Shown here: positions 33,772 to 42,362 of the stretch, one piece after another
Numbering within the stretch: the first letter of the stretch is position 1
How the letters are laid out: every line of letters starts with the position of its first letter
Assembly: GCF_902168175.1 (NCBI RefSeq)
Contig: NZ_CABHOU010000074.1
Location: 1-45,088 of the forward strand
Source of the DNA: an uncultured Chitinophaga sp.
GTDB lineage: Bacteria; Bacteroidota; Bacteroidia; Chitinophagales; Chitinophagaceae
Length of the DNA stretch: 45,088 nt
Direction: 5' to 3'
Program-made: the position numbers and the translations under genes
The notes under the pieces: generated by a model
What the model saw: the letters and a program-made list of their open reading frames with translations, nothing else
Told to the model about the DNA's origin: nothing
Databases searched by the model: none

Positions 33772-36042
33772 ATGCTCAGGAAACTTATTTACTCTGCTCT
33801 ATTGCTCTCTGCCAGTATTGCTGCAAAAGCCCAGTTACAGCAACCCGAAGGACTGATGTGCGATCTGATAGCCTATACCGATCACCAGTCGCTGCATGGC
33901 TACCTCGTACAGCCAACCTGGACGAAAGAAGCTTTTCTGTCTACCCAGTCGGTACGCATTAAGAACCGCCGGCCTGCATTCAGCTGGGCATTAAATGGCG
34001 CAGGCGTTAAGTTGCAGCAACAGGCCTACCAGGTACTCGTATCTGCGAATGCCGACAGTTTAAAAAAGGATATCGGTGAGATGTGGGACTCGAAGAAAAT
34101 CGGCGCAGCACGTTCGAACGCAGTAGTGTACGAAGGCAAACCCCTCCGCCCAAACACGCTCTATTACTGGAAGGTGAGAGTGGTCACGGATACTTTGTTC
34201 AGCCCCTTTTCTGCGCCCGCCGTGTTTTTTACAGATAGTGTGCTTACCGATTATGCCACCGCGCAATACCCTTTGCAGAAAACAGATCAGTTCCCGCAAC
34301 AGTTAAAAGTAACGGATACCTTGTTGCTGGCCGACTTTGGTAAAGCGGCTTTCGGACAATTGAAGCTGCGTTTAACGGGCACTGGTGCGAGCGATACTGT
34401 AGATGTACATCTGGGCGAGGCGATGTTGCCTAACGGCACCGTTAACCGCGCACCTGGTGGTACCATACGTTACCAGTTGTACCGCATTCCCCTGCGTGCA
34501 GGCACACATACGTACCAGGTAAGGATAAGGCCGGATGCGCGTAATACGGGCAGGCAGGCGATTAAAATGCCTGCTTACATTGGCGAGGTATTGCCTTTCC
34601 GGTATTGCGAAATAAGAAACTATAAAGAAAAATTACCAGCTACAGATATCGTAAGAGCTTCGGTTAATTATCCTTTTGATGATAATGCTGCTTCGTTTAC
34701 CAGTTCCGATAGTATTCTTAACCAGGTTTGGGAGATGAGCAAATACAGTATGAAGGCCACTTCGTTCGCAGGCATCTTTGTGGATGGCGACCGGGAGCGC
34801 ATTCCATACGAAGCGGATGCCTACATTAACCAACTGGGCTATTACACCACCGCCCGCGAATACACTATTGCCCGTGCCTCGCACGAATACCTGCTGCACC
34901 ACGCCACCTGGCCCACAGAGTGGATATTGCAGTCGGTACTAATGGCGTACAATGATTTTTTGTATACAGGCGACAGCCGCTCGGCCCGCCACTACTACAA
35001 CGACCTGAAAGCGAAGTTGCTAATGAAGCTGGAAATGCCAAATGGTCTTATCAGTACCCGCACTGGCAAACAGGATTCTGTATTGATGAAAGAGATCCAC
35101 TTTAATGGGGGCAACTTAAGAGACATTGTGGACTGGCCGCATACTGGCATTTTAGGTTTGGCTGCCAACCAGGGTGGTGAAACCGACGGGTTTGGATTTA
35201 AGGATTACAATGCGGTGGTAAATGCTTATTACTACAAGGCCCTGCGCGATATGCAGCATATAGCAGGGGTGCTGGGTAAACAGGAGGATTTGCAGCTGTT
35301 GAAAAAGAAAGCAGACGGCGTGCGGGAGAGTTACCGCAAACACTTCTGGGATAAAAAACGCAAAGTATTTGTGGATGGCATCGATACTGTACATGCCTCA
35401 TTACATACGAACATGTTTGCGCTGGCCTTTGGCCTCGTGGAAGATAAATACAAAAGCGATGTGGCCGCGTTCATCCGTTCGCGCGGTATGGCGTGCAGTG
35501 TATATGGCAGCCAGTTTTTAATGGATGCGGTGTATGATGGTGATGATGAAACATATGGACTGGAGTTGTTACGCTCCACCGCCGACCGTAGCTGGTACAA
35601 TATGATCCGCGAGGGGAGTACCATTGCCATGGAGGCCTGGGGTAACAAGTACAAACCGAACCAGGACTGGAACCATGCCTGGGGCGCAGTGCCGGCCAAT
35701 ATCATTCCGCGGAAATTAATGGGCATAGAACCACTCACACCGGGCTGGGATACTTACCGCATTAAACCACAACCGGGTGAACTTACATATGCCTCGATCA
35801 TCGTACCAACTATTAAAGGCAGTATTGGTGCGGTATACGAGAAAAAAGACGATGGTTTGCTGATGCAGTTGCAATTACCCGCCAACGCAACGGCACAGGT
35901 AGTACTACCTGCCCGTTACACCAAAAAGAAGTTTAAGGTGCTGATGGGCAACGAAGAAGTAAAACCCGTATTAAAAGAAGGAAGTTATACCATTACCCTG
36001 GCAGGCGGCGGCGCCGTTAAGCTGTGGGTGGGTCCACGTTAA
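33772..36042 (+). CDS. GH78-type alpha-L-rhamnosidase
   Basis: 756 residues with a signal peptide (MLRKLIYSALLLSASIAAKA), so probably periplasmic. An N-terminal beta-sandwich region (PAFSWALNGAGVKLQQQAYQVLVSA) is followed by an (alpha/alpha)6 barrel with AGIFVDGDRERIPYEAD (the DGDRER acidic motif starts at Asp338) and a C-terminal EGSTIAMEAW with Glu621, a candidate for the general base of this inverting family. The protein is shorter than many GH78 enzymes and has DGDRER where classic members have a DERxGW-type motif, so it belongs to a divergent subgroup and specificity could differ. It sits with a GH106 enzyme 11 bases downstream, which supports a rhamnose-releasing role. Confidence 0.85.
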   Translation: MLRKLIYSALLLSASIAAKAQLQQPEGLMCDLIAYTDHQSLHGYLVQPTWTKEAFLSTQSVRIKNRRPAFSWALNGAGVKLQQQAYQVLVSANADSLKKDIGEMWDSKKIGAARSNAVVYEGKPLRPNTLYYWKVRVVTDTLFSPFSAPAVFFTDSVLTDYATAQYPLQKTDQFPQQLKVTDTLLLADFGKAAFGQLKLRLTGTGASDTVDVHLGEAMLPNGTVNRAPGGTIRYQLYRIPLRAGTHTYQVRIRPDARNTGRQAIKMPAYIGEVLPFRYCEIRNYKEKLPATDIVRASVNYPFDDNAASFTSSDSILNQVWEMSKYSMKATSFAGIFVDGDRERIPYEADAYINQLGYYTTAREYTIARASHEYLLHHATWPTEWILQSVLMAYNDFLYTGDSRSARHYYNDLKAKLLMKLEMPNGLISTRTGKQDSVLMKEIHFNGGNLRDIVDWPHTGILGLAANQGGETDGFGFKDYNAVVNAYYYKALRDMQHIAGVLGKQEDLQLLKKKADGVRESYRKHFWDKKRKVFVDGIDTVHASLHTNMFALAFGLVEDKYKSDVAAFIRSRGMACSVYGSQFLMDAVYDGDDETYGLELLRSTADRSWYNMIREGSTIAMEAWGNKYKPNQDWNHAWGAVPANIIPRKLMGIEPLTPGWDTYRIKPQPGELTYASIIVPTIKGSIGAVYEKKDDGLLMQLQLPANATAQVVLPARYTKKKFKVLMGNEEVKPVLKEGSYTITLAGGGAVKLWVGPR

Positions 36043-36053
36043 TCTATTGATGT

Positions 36054-39000
36054 ATGTTGATAAGAAAAGTATTGCTGGCAACGGCATTCGTGAGCCTGTG
36101 TCATGCTGTTTCGTATGGGCAGCAGCGCGGTGATTACAGAACCACGCCTGCTGCTGCCATGGAAGCAGGTTTCATCAATCCGCCTGACGAAGCAAAACCG
36201 CGTGTATTCTGGTGGTGGCTCGAAGGTTACCAGACGAAGAAGGGCATCCGCAACGATCTCATAGCCATGAAGACCGCAGGTATTCAGGGTGCTATTTTAT
36301 TCGATGCCGGCTCTTCTTCCTACCAGAACATGGAGAAAACCAAAAGCGGCCCTGTATTCCTGGGGCCGGAATGGAAAGCCTTGTTCCATTACGCCTGCGA
36401 TGTAGCCGATAGCCTGGATATGGAACTGAGCCTGAACATAGGCAGTGGCTGGAACGATGGCGGGCCATGGGTGACGCCTGATCTTGCCTCTAAAAAACTG
36501 GTATGGAGTGATACGTTGTTACAGGGCCCTCGTAGCCTGGACATGCAGCTACCTATGCCCGCAAAGCTGTATCCCGGTTACTACAAACCCATCGTAGTGC
36601 TGGCGGTAAAGCTGCATGAGAACTACGATAGCGTTAAACCACTGGAGAACCTCGATATTAAAGCGGTACACAGTATTTACAGCATCCCTTTTACGAAAAC
36701 GGGTCTTGGGTACGACTGGAACCTGTTCATGAAACCGGAAGCCTCCCCTGCACACCAGGCACATGCCGATTTAAAAGATATCATTGACATCAGTGATAAG
36801 GTAGATGCCAATGGCCGCGTGAAATGGACAGTGCCAAAAGGTAAGTACCTGCTGATGCGTTTCGGGTATACCGGTACCGGCATACATGTGTCTACGCACA
36901 GCCCCGGTGGCGGCGGACTGGCCATCGATTATATGAGTACGGAGGCCATGGACGTGCAGTACGACAAAGTAGTACGCGCTGTTACCGGCGGGCATAAAAG
37001 CAAAAGCCTCAAATACCTGCACGACGATAGCTGGGAACTGGGCGCGAGTAACTGGACGCCTACATTTGAGGCGGAGTTCAAAACCGCCAACGGTTACGAT
37101 ATCCGCAAATACCTGCCCGTACTCACCGGCCGTATTATCGACAACCGCGACGTATCCAACAATTTCCTGTACGACTTCCGCCGCACGATCGCTGACCTTA
37201 TCTATAAAAACCATTATCAGCGTTTTGCCGGACTGGCAGCGGCAGAAGGCATGGGCATTCACTCAGAAAGTGGTGGCCCGCACCCTGCACCGATAGACGC
37301 CCTGAAGAACCTTGGCCTGAACGCTATTCCAATGGGCGAATTCTGGATAAGGGCCACTACGCATCGTGTAGAGCCTCACCGGAGGTTGTATGTAAAACAG
37401 CCCGCATCTGCAGCACATATATATGGTAAACAGTTTGCGCAGGCCGAAGGGCCTACCAGTATAGGCCCGCATTGGGAGGAAGATTTTGCTTACATGAAAC
37501 CTACGCTCGACCGGGTGTATTGCGAAGGTCTGAACCGCCTGGTGATCCACACCTTTACGCATTCGCCCGAAGAAGCGGGTAAACCCGGTAATGAATACTT
37601 TGCAGGCACCCACTTCAACCCAAACGTTACCTGGTGGAAACAGGCACCAGCCTTCCTGCAATGGAATTCGCGTATCTCTTACCTGTTGTCGCGCGGGTTG
37701 TTTGTAGGCGATGTGTGTTTTTATTATGGTGATAATGTGCCTAACCAGGTGCCGCTGAAACATATAGAACCGGGGCTGGGTGAGGGATACGATTACGATG
37801 TATGCAATACCGATGTGATATTGAACCGTATGACGGTGAAAGATGGAAAGATTGTATTGCCCGATGGTATGCACTACGAAGTATTATCACTGCCCGACTG
37901 GAAAGTAATAACACCGGAAGTGCTGGTGAAACTGGAGCAACTGGTGCGGGACGGCGCTACGATTGTGGGGCCTAAGCCTTTAGCGGCGGCTGGTCTTCGA
38001 AATAAAGGAAAAGAAATAAAAGAGATAGCAGATAAGATGTGGGGAGGCGATGGACGATATGGGAAAGGTTTAGTAGTGAAGGATAAAACCCTGCGCGAAG
38101 TGTTGCTGCAGAAAGGCGTGCAACCCGACTTTACCTACGAAAGCCGTAAACCCCATGCCCTCATAGATTACATCCATCGCAGCACGCCCGAGGCAGATAT
38201 CTATTACATCGTAAATCGCAACGAACGGCCAGAGTATATTCAAACTTCATTCAGGATAGAAAATAAAGTACCTGAACTCTGGAACCCTGATAAAGGCACG
38301 ATCATCCCGCAACAGTTGTATAATACCGAGGGTGGTCGTATACAAATGCCCTTGTTCCTCGACCCTTTCGGATCGACTTTCGTGGTGTTCAGGAAGCCTG
38401 GCGAATCGCATAGTGCCAGTCTGGAAAAGAATGGTCAATCTCTATTCCCTGGTTTGCCTGCGGATACTTTTAATACGGCCCCTTTTATTACGACCACAGC
38501 GGGAGAACTGGTGTATACAGGCAACGCTACATACAATAAATCAATAAACGGAAGGAAAGTTAGCGGCAGGAATGTAGTGTATACTCAACCGGTAAACGGT
38601 CCCTGGAAACTACAGTTCTCTCCCGAATGGGGCGGCCCTGCAAACATCGCCTTCGATTCACTGATCTCCTGGACGGACCACCGCGATAGTGGAATTAAAT
38701 ATTATTCAGGCGATGTGGCGTACCGAAAAAGCTTCCGCGTTACCAAAGAACAGTTGCGGAACAAACACGTATTCCTCGACCTGGGCGAAGTGCATAACCT
38801 GGCAGAGGTGACTATCAACGGCAGGCATACCGGCGTTTGGTGGACGCATCCTTTTACTAATGATGTTTCTGACTTTGTAAAAGAAGGCCTGAATGAACTG
38901 GAGATAAAGGTAGTGAACCTTTGGCCCAACCGTGTTATCGGCGACCAGTTACTGCCGGCGAACAAACGTTTCACCAAAACGAACGTAAAGAAGTTTAAAG

Positions 39001-39062
39001 CAGATTATCCCCTACGTAAGTCGGGGCTGTTAGGGCCGGTGGTGCTTAATTTTTACAGGTAG
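36054..39062 (+). CDS. GH106-type alpha-L-rhamnosidase
   Basis: 1002 residues, full size for the family, with a signal peptide (LLATAFVSLCHAVSYG). The family signature opens the mature protein: FINPPDEAKPRVFWWWLEGYQTKKGIRNDLIAMKTAGI. A barrel region follows (DDSWELGASNWTPTFEAEF; GIHSESGGPHPAPIDAL; EGLNRLVIHTFTHSP). The C-terminus is a GH2-type sugar-binding beta-sandwich (FLDLGEVHNLAEVTINGRHTG; LNELEIKVVNLWPNRVIGD). GH106 enzymes are inverting alpha-L-rhamnosidases acting on pectic and other rhamnose-bearing glycans. It ends locus B and is followed by a strong terminator. Confidence 0.9.
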   Translation: MLIRKVLLATAFVSLCHAVSYGQQRGDYRTTPAAAMEAGFINPPDEAKPRVFWWWLEGYQTKKGIRNDLIAMKTAGIQGAILFDAGSSSYQNMEKTKSGPVFLGPEWKALFHYACDVADSLDMELSLNIGSGWNDGGPWVTPDLASKKLVWSDTLLQGPRSLDMQLPMPAKLYPGYYKPIVVLAVKLHENYDSVKPLENLDIKAVHSIYSIPFTKTGLGYDWNLFMKPEASPAHQAHADLKDIIDISDKVDANGRVKWTVPKGKYLLMRFGYTGTGIHVSTHSPGGGGLAIDYMSTEAMDVQYDKVVRAVTGGHKSKSLKYLHDDSWELGASNWTPTFEAEFKTANGYDIRKYLPVLTGRIIDNRDVSNNFLYDFRRTIADLIYKNHYQRFAGLAAAEGMGIHSESGGPHPAPIDALKNLGLNAIPMGEFWIRATTHRVEPHRRLYVKQPASAAHIYGKQFAQAEGPTSIGPHWEEDFAYMKPTLDRVYCEGLNRLVIHTFTHSPEEAGKPGNEYFAGTHFNPNVTWWKQAPAFLQWNSRISYLLSRGLFVGDVCFYYGDNVPNQVPLKHIEPGLGEGYDYDVCNTDVILNRMTVKDGKIVLPDGMHYEVLSLPDWKVITPEVLVKLEQLVRDGATIVGPKPLAAAGLRNKGKEIKEIADKMWGGDGRYGKGLVVKDKTLREVLLQKGVQPDFTYESRKPHALIDYIHRSTPEADIYYIVNRNERPEYIQTSFRIENKVPELWNPDKGTIIPQQLYNTEGGRIQMPLFLDPFGSTFVVFRKPGESHSASLEKNGQSLFPGLPADTFNTAPFITTTAGELVYTGNATYNKSINGRKVSGRNVVYTQPVNGPWKLQFSPEWGGPANIAFDSLISWTDHRDSGIKYYSGDVAYRKSFRVTKEQLRNKHVFLDLGEVHNLAEVTINGRHTGVWWTHPFTNDVSDFVKEGLNELEIKVVNLWPNRVIGDQLLPANKRFTKTNVKKFKADYPLRKSGLLGPVVLNFYR

Positions 39063-39081
39063 CTAATTATTGTTCGTGGAT

Positions 39082-39118
39082 AGGCGCTGCTCTTCATTGC
39101 AAGGGCGGCGCTTTTTTT
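39082..39118 (+). terminator. intrinsic terminator ending locus B
   Basis: An 11-bp stem with two G.U pairs (39084-39094 with 39101-39111, 6-base loop) followed by seven T's (39112-39118), 20 bases after the GH106 stop. Confidence 0.9.
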
Positions 39119-39412
39119 GGAAAACTATTCTTACTTCACCTTATCGGCCAGCGTACAGCGTACTTTCCTGAAAGATGAAGCCTCAGTTAAACTAGCCGTC
39201 ATCTGCCAACTCCTGTCCCGCAAATGGGACCGGTACACGACCTGTAATATGCTCATTTGTTTGATGGACGAATTATTCTTCATCCGCCATTTGCAGGCCG
39301 GTGTATACAACGCCGCGATAGCAGAAGCTGCATATTGCCCAATGTTGTTACAGCGGCTGAAGAGAGTGACACAACGGCGGCCCCATAGTAGTACCACCGC
39401 TGGTCCCTAAAT
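39119..39412. other. gap between locus B and mqo; no convincing gene
   Basis: About 290 bases bounded by two terminators. Overlapping short frames occur on both strands. The minus-strand one (39131-39397, GTG start, 88 codons) ends in a protein-like stretch (YRSHLRDRSWQMTASLTEAS), but I recognise no family and its N-terminal half looks random. The plus-strand frame begins in the T-run of the terminator and is rejected. It could be a gene remnant. Confidence 0.3.
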
Positions 39413-39439
39413 AAAAAAGCTGCGCCTTACGACGCAGCT
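39413..39439 (-). terminator. intrinsic terminator of mqo
   Basis: Minus-strand 7-bp stem (39433-39439 with 39418-39424, 8-base loop) followed by a T-run (plus A-run 39413-39418), 24 bases after the mqo stop codon. Confidence 0.75.
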
Positions 39440-39462
39440 CTGGAAATATATAGCATTGACTA

Positions 39463-40980
39463 TTACGCTGTAATCGGTTCGCTCTCTTCGATCTTTAACA
39501 CGCGGCCGGTCCATTCGCGGAGGTTGTCGCATAAAGCGGGGTCCTGCGCGAGTTGTTTGCCGTAGGAGGGGATCATTTCCTTCAGTTTTGCCTGCCATTC
39601 GGGGCTTTGCATTTGTTTAGGGAAACATTTGTTCATCAGATCGAGCATGATGGAAACGGATGTAGACGCGCCGGGAGATGCGCCCAGCAGGGCAGCAATG
39701 CTACCATCGGCAGCGCTAACCACCTCTGTACCGAATTCGAGGATACCACCTTCTTCTTCATCCTTTTTAATTACCTGTACACGGTAACCGGCAACTTCCA
39801 GCTCCCAGTCTTCCAAACGTGCTTCCGGTAAAAAGTCTTTAAGGGCATCGAGGCGGTCGTCCGGTTTCTGACGGACCTGGTCGATCAGGTATTTGGTCAG
39901 CGGCATATTACGCGCGCCGGCAAACAGCATGGGACGGATATTAGAGAAACGGATACTTTTGATCAGGTCGAGGAACGAGCCTTTTTTCAGGAATTTAGTG
40001 GTGAAGCCGGCGTAGGGGCCGAACAGCAGTTCCTTTTTCCCTTTGATTACGCGCGTATCCAGGTGGGGCACCGACATAGGTGGCGCACCTATAGGCGCTT
40101 TACCATATACTTTGGCGTAGTGTCTTTCTACGAGTTCAGGATTTTTACATTTCAGCCACTGGCCGCTCACCGGGAATCCGCCAAAGCCTTTGCTTTCGGG
40201 GATCTTAGATTTAAGCAGCAGTGGGAGGGAACCGCCACCTGCACCGATGAATACGAAGCGAGCCTTTACCAGTCGGCGTTTGCCGGTAGCGAGGTCTTTC
40301 ACCTCCACATACCAGGAACCATCTTTCTGGCGCAGTTGTTTAACGTCATGGTTGAAGAAAAGCGACACTTTTTCGTCTGCCTTCATCCTTTCGAACATGT
40401 GGCGGGTGAGCGAACCGAAGTTCACGTCCGTGCCTATTTCCATACGGGTAGCCGCTACTTTCTGGGCAGGATCGCGTCCTTCCATCACGATGGGCATCCA
40501 TTTGGCGAGCTGTTGCTGGTTTTCGGAGTACATCATGTCACTGAAGAGGTGACATTTGGTGAGTGCTTCGTGGCGTTTTTTGAGGAAAGAAACCCCATCT
40601 TCGCCCCATACGAAACTCATGTGCGGTGTACGGCGGATGAACGATTCGGGTAAGGAAATGAGTTTGCTTTCGATAAGATGCGCCCAGAACTGTTTAGAAA
40701 CCTCGAACGACTCCGCGATTTTCACGGCCTTCTTAATTTCCACAGATCCGTCTGGTGCCTGTGGGGTGTAGTTTAACTCGCAAAAAGCAGAGTGGCCCGT
40801 GCCTGCATTGTTCCATGCGTCCGAGCTTTCGGCTGCTGCAACGTCCAGCCTTTCAAAAACCTGTAAAGTCAGGCCTGGTTCCAGCTCTTTAAGTATCATG
40901 CCTAAAGTTGCACTCATGATACCGGCGCCGATCAATACAACGTCCGCTTCGTCTCTGCCTGCGTTATTATCAATACTCAT
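39463..40980 (-). CDS. mqo: malate:quinone oxidoreductase
   Basis: 505 residues from ATG 40980; a TTG two codons upstream is less likely. This FAD enzyme oxidises malate to oxaloacetate and passes electrons to the membrane quinone pool (TCA cycle, EC 1.1.5.4). Seen in sequence: the FAD-binding ADVVLIGAGIMSATLG at residues ~12-27, the family stretch SSDAWNNAGTGHSAFCELNYTP, FVFIGAGGGSLPLLLKSKIPES, and GTEVVSAADGSIAALLGASPGASTS near the C-terminus. Length and motifs are normal for Mqo. Monocistronic, with its own terminator. Confidence 0.96.
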   Translation of the reverse strand: MSIDNNAGRDEADVVLIGAGIMSATLGMILKELEPGLTLQVFERLDVAAAESSDAWNNAGTGHSAFCELNYTPQAPDGSVEIKKAVKIAESFEVSKQFWAHLIESKLISLPESFIRRTPHMSFVWGEDGVSFLKKRHEALTKCHLFSDMMYSENQQQLAKWMPIVMEGRDPAQKVAATRMEIGTDVNFGSLTRHMFERMKADEKVSLFFNHDVKQLRQKDGSWYVEVKDLATGKRRLVKARFVFIGAGGGSLPLLLKSKIPESKGFGGFPVSGQWLKCKNPELVERHYAKVYGKAPIGAPPMSVPHLDTRVIKGKKELLFGPYAGFTTKFLKKGSFLDLIKSIRFSNIRPMLFAGARNMPLTKYLIDQVRQKPDDRLDALKDFLPEARLEDWELEVAGYRVQVIKKDEEEGGILEFGTEVVSAADGSIAALLGASPGASTSVSIMLDLMNKCFPKQMQSPEWQAKLKEMIPSYGKQLAQDPALCDNLREWTGRVLKIEESEPITA

Positions 40981-41148
40981 GATCAATTAAATAAATATTT
41001 CTCCAAAATATTGTGCCATGCTTTTTGCCACTCTACAGTATACGCCTTGTTACAGCGTGTCCTGCCCTCGTTTTCTCCCGGTCTGTTAAGCCCGTAATAC
41101 CTTTCAGTTCAATTTTTCCTTAACGTGTAATCTGCGTGGAACAATTAT
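40981..41148. other. mqo upstream region
   Basis: 168 bases between the mqo start and the next backward-facing terminator. It must hold the mqo promoter, but I see only an imperfect -7 element (TATTTTG on the minus strand near 41004-41010) and no good -33 element. Confidence 0.3.
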
Positions 41149-41178
41149 AAAAAAAGATTGCCCTCATAAACGGCAATC
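41149..41178 (-). terminator. orphan intrinsic terminator upstream of mqo
   Basis: Minus-strand stem GGATTGCC-type of 7 bp with a 9-base loop and a run of seven T's (plus A-run 41149-41155). No protein gene lies upstream on that strand for 600 bases. Confidence 0.75.
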
Positions 41179-41343
41179 CTCAGTTTAGCGGGAACAGCCT
41201 GCCTCCGCCGAAATGGCATTGGAACGGTCCCTATTTGAAGGAATACTATTTGAAAACGGATACATTATAAAGTGCAATATATTTTAATCTATGTGACATT
41301 GTCCAGGGATTTTTCAACTATGGTTGGTTACAAAAGCCTTGGA
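41149..41343 (-). ncRNA. predicted ~190-nt RNA gene of unknown class
   Basis: On the minus strand a consensus promoter, TTG (41378-41376), 20-base spacer, TAATTTTG (41355-41348), is followed about 190 bases later by an intrinsic terminator (7-bp stem 41172-41178 with 41156-41162, then seven T's). No minus-strand open frame of 60 codons lies between them, so the terminator most likely ends a non-coding RNA. The 3' half is GC-rich and can fold (UAGGGAC with GUUCCCGCUA; UGCC with GGCG). The length would suit a 6S-type RNA, but I could not match it to any known class. Confidence 0.35.
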
Positions 41344-41347
41344 GCCG

Positions 41348-41378
41348 CAAAATTAACACTCAATGGGGAGTTAACCAA
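41348..41378 (-). promoter_or_regulatory. predicted promoter of the RNA at 41149-41343
   Basis: TTG-N20-TAATTTTG on the minus strand is an exact match to the Bacteroidota consensus. Confidence 0.45.
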
Positions 41379-41755
41379 TATATTTTAGAATTATTAAGGG
41401 TTTTTGACGAATGTTTGAGAATTTTTAACAAATCGCTGGCTGGGGTGAAGGAAATTCAAGGGGTGGGCTTAACGGTTAAGCAGGTGGTACGTAATGGTGG
41501 CCTTTATAAAACCATGTGTATCAGGGCAACTATATCATCATCAGGAAAACCTCAGCCCAAAATGGATACGGGTATATTGTATTGCAGGAAGTAGGCCGGC
41601 TTCCATCTTAAACAACATGTTTTATTCTGCACTAAATTCTCATCAGAAAAAGGGAGCTTCTGCCGTTTTCGTTGCCTCAACTTCCATTTCCATCGTTACA
41701 CTCCCTCCATTTCCCCTCTTTTTACCCCAAAAATGATGAACGGCTATCAGAATTG
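41379..41755. other. stretch without a convincing gene
   Basis: A plus-strand frame is open from 41271 to 41594 (107 codons) but lacks a plausible start, and fragments that look protein-like change frame near 41510. An 80-codon frame (41494-41736) has no recognisable features and a Ser/Pro-rich random-looking end. This may be a decayed gene or simple non-coding sequence. Confidence 0.3.
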
Positions 41756-41779
41756 CTGATAACTTTGTATCATTATCAG
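41745..41779 (+). promoter_or_regulatory. promoter region and inverted repeats before the cytochrome gene
   Basis: TAACTTTG (41760-41767) matches the -7 consensus and lies 41 bases before the ATG. It is embedded in three alternating copies of one hexamer: TATCAG (41745-41750), CTGATA (41756-41761) and TATCAG (41774-41779), a possible operator. No good -33 TTG was found. Confidence 0.4.
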
Positions 41780-41808
41780 TCAAATAGAAGGAAGCTTACA
41801 ACCGTTAA

Positions 41809-42204
41809 ATGCAAATTATGAAGTCCAAACAAGGCCTTATACTGGCCGCGGCAATGGTGACCGCGGTTACATTGTGTTCGTTATCACCCACCCAGCAATC
41901 AGAGTGGAAAGCTAAAAACCTGAAGGTGATGTCGAAGCGCTCGACGAAAGCGGAAGTGGATAGTGTGATGAAACAGTTTAATATGGCCCTGGGTGTAAGA
42001 TGTAACTTTTGCCACACACCAAGCAAAGATGATCCTAAGAAAATGGACTTTGCCAGCGATGAGAACAGGCACAAAGAAATAGCGAGAGATATGATGAAGA
42101 TGACGGCGAAGATTAAAAAGAAATATTTGGAGGTAACCTGCTATACCTGCCATAACGGTAAAAAAGAACCGCTGCTGGCACCGGAAGCTCGTGACCCACA
42201 TTAA
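41809..42204 (+). CDS. dihaem c-type cytochrome (reaction-centre cytochrome-like)
   Basis: 131 residues with a signal peptide or membrane anchor (residues ~8-26) and two haem c attachment sites: CNFCH (Cys65, Cys68, His69) and CYTCH (Cys111, Cys114, His115). The stretches LGVRCNFCHTPSKDDPKKMDFASDE and the ARDMMKMT helix match the small proteins related to the photosynthetic reaction-centre cytochrome c subunit that are common in non-photosynthetic Bacteroidota. It probably carries electrons in the periplasm. ATG 41809 is used; ATG 41818 would also leave an intact signal. Single gene. Confidence 0.9.
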   Translation: MQIMKSKQGLILAAAMVTAVTLCSLSPTQQSEWKAKNLKVMSKRSTKAEVDSVMKQFNMALGVRCNFCHTPSKDDPKKMDFASDENRHKEIARDMMKMTAKIKKKYLEVTCYTCHNGKKEPLLAPEARDPH

Positions 42205-42242
42205 TCATCTAAAAAGCGGGACGGTCCGTGAAAGATATTAAA

Positions 42243-42271
42243 GAAACAGGTAGCCGGTTACCACCTGTTTC
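42243..42271 (+). terminator. hairpin after the cytochrome gene
   Basis: A perfect 9-bp stem (42243-42251 with 42263-42271, 11-base loop) 38 bases after the stop, followed by ACCTTTTCC. The T-run is weak. The remaining bases up to 42362 show no clear promoter for the next gene. Confidence 0.5.
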
Positions 42272-42362
42272 ACCTTTTCCAATAAACGCTTTTCGGTGCC
42301 ACGTACCGGAACCAATGAATACGTAAGTAAAAACTTAACTGATACAATAAAATTGCAATCGA

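Noticed and set aside
39117..39410. 97-codon plus-strand frame after locus B
   Set aside because: Its TTG start lies in the T-run of the locus B terminator and the sequence resembles no protein.
40063..40653. 196-codon plus-strand frame inside mqo
   Set aside because: mqo is certain on the other strand; the frame has no recognisable motif.
41494..41736. 80-codon plus-strand frame upstream of the cytochrome gene
   Set aside because: No promoter, no family and a random-looking composition; it cannot be supported as a gene.
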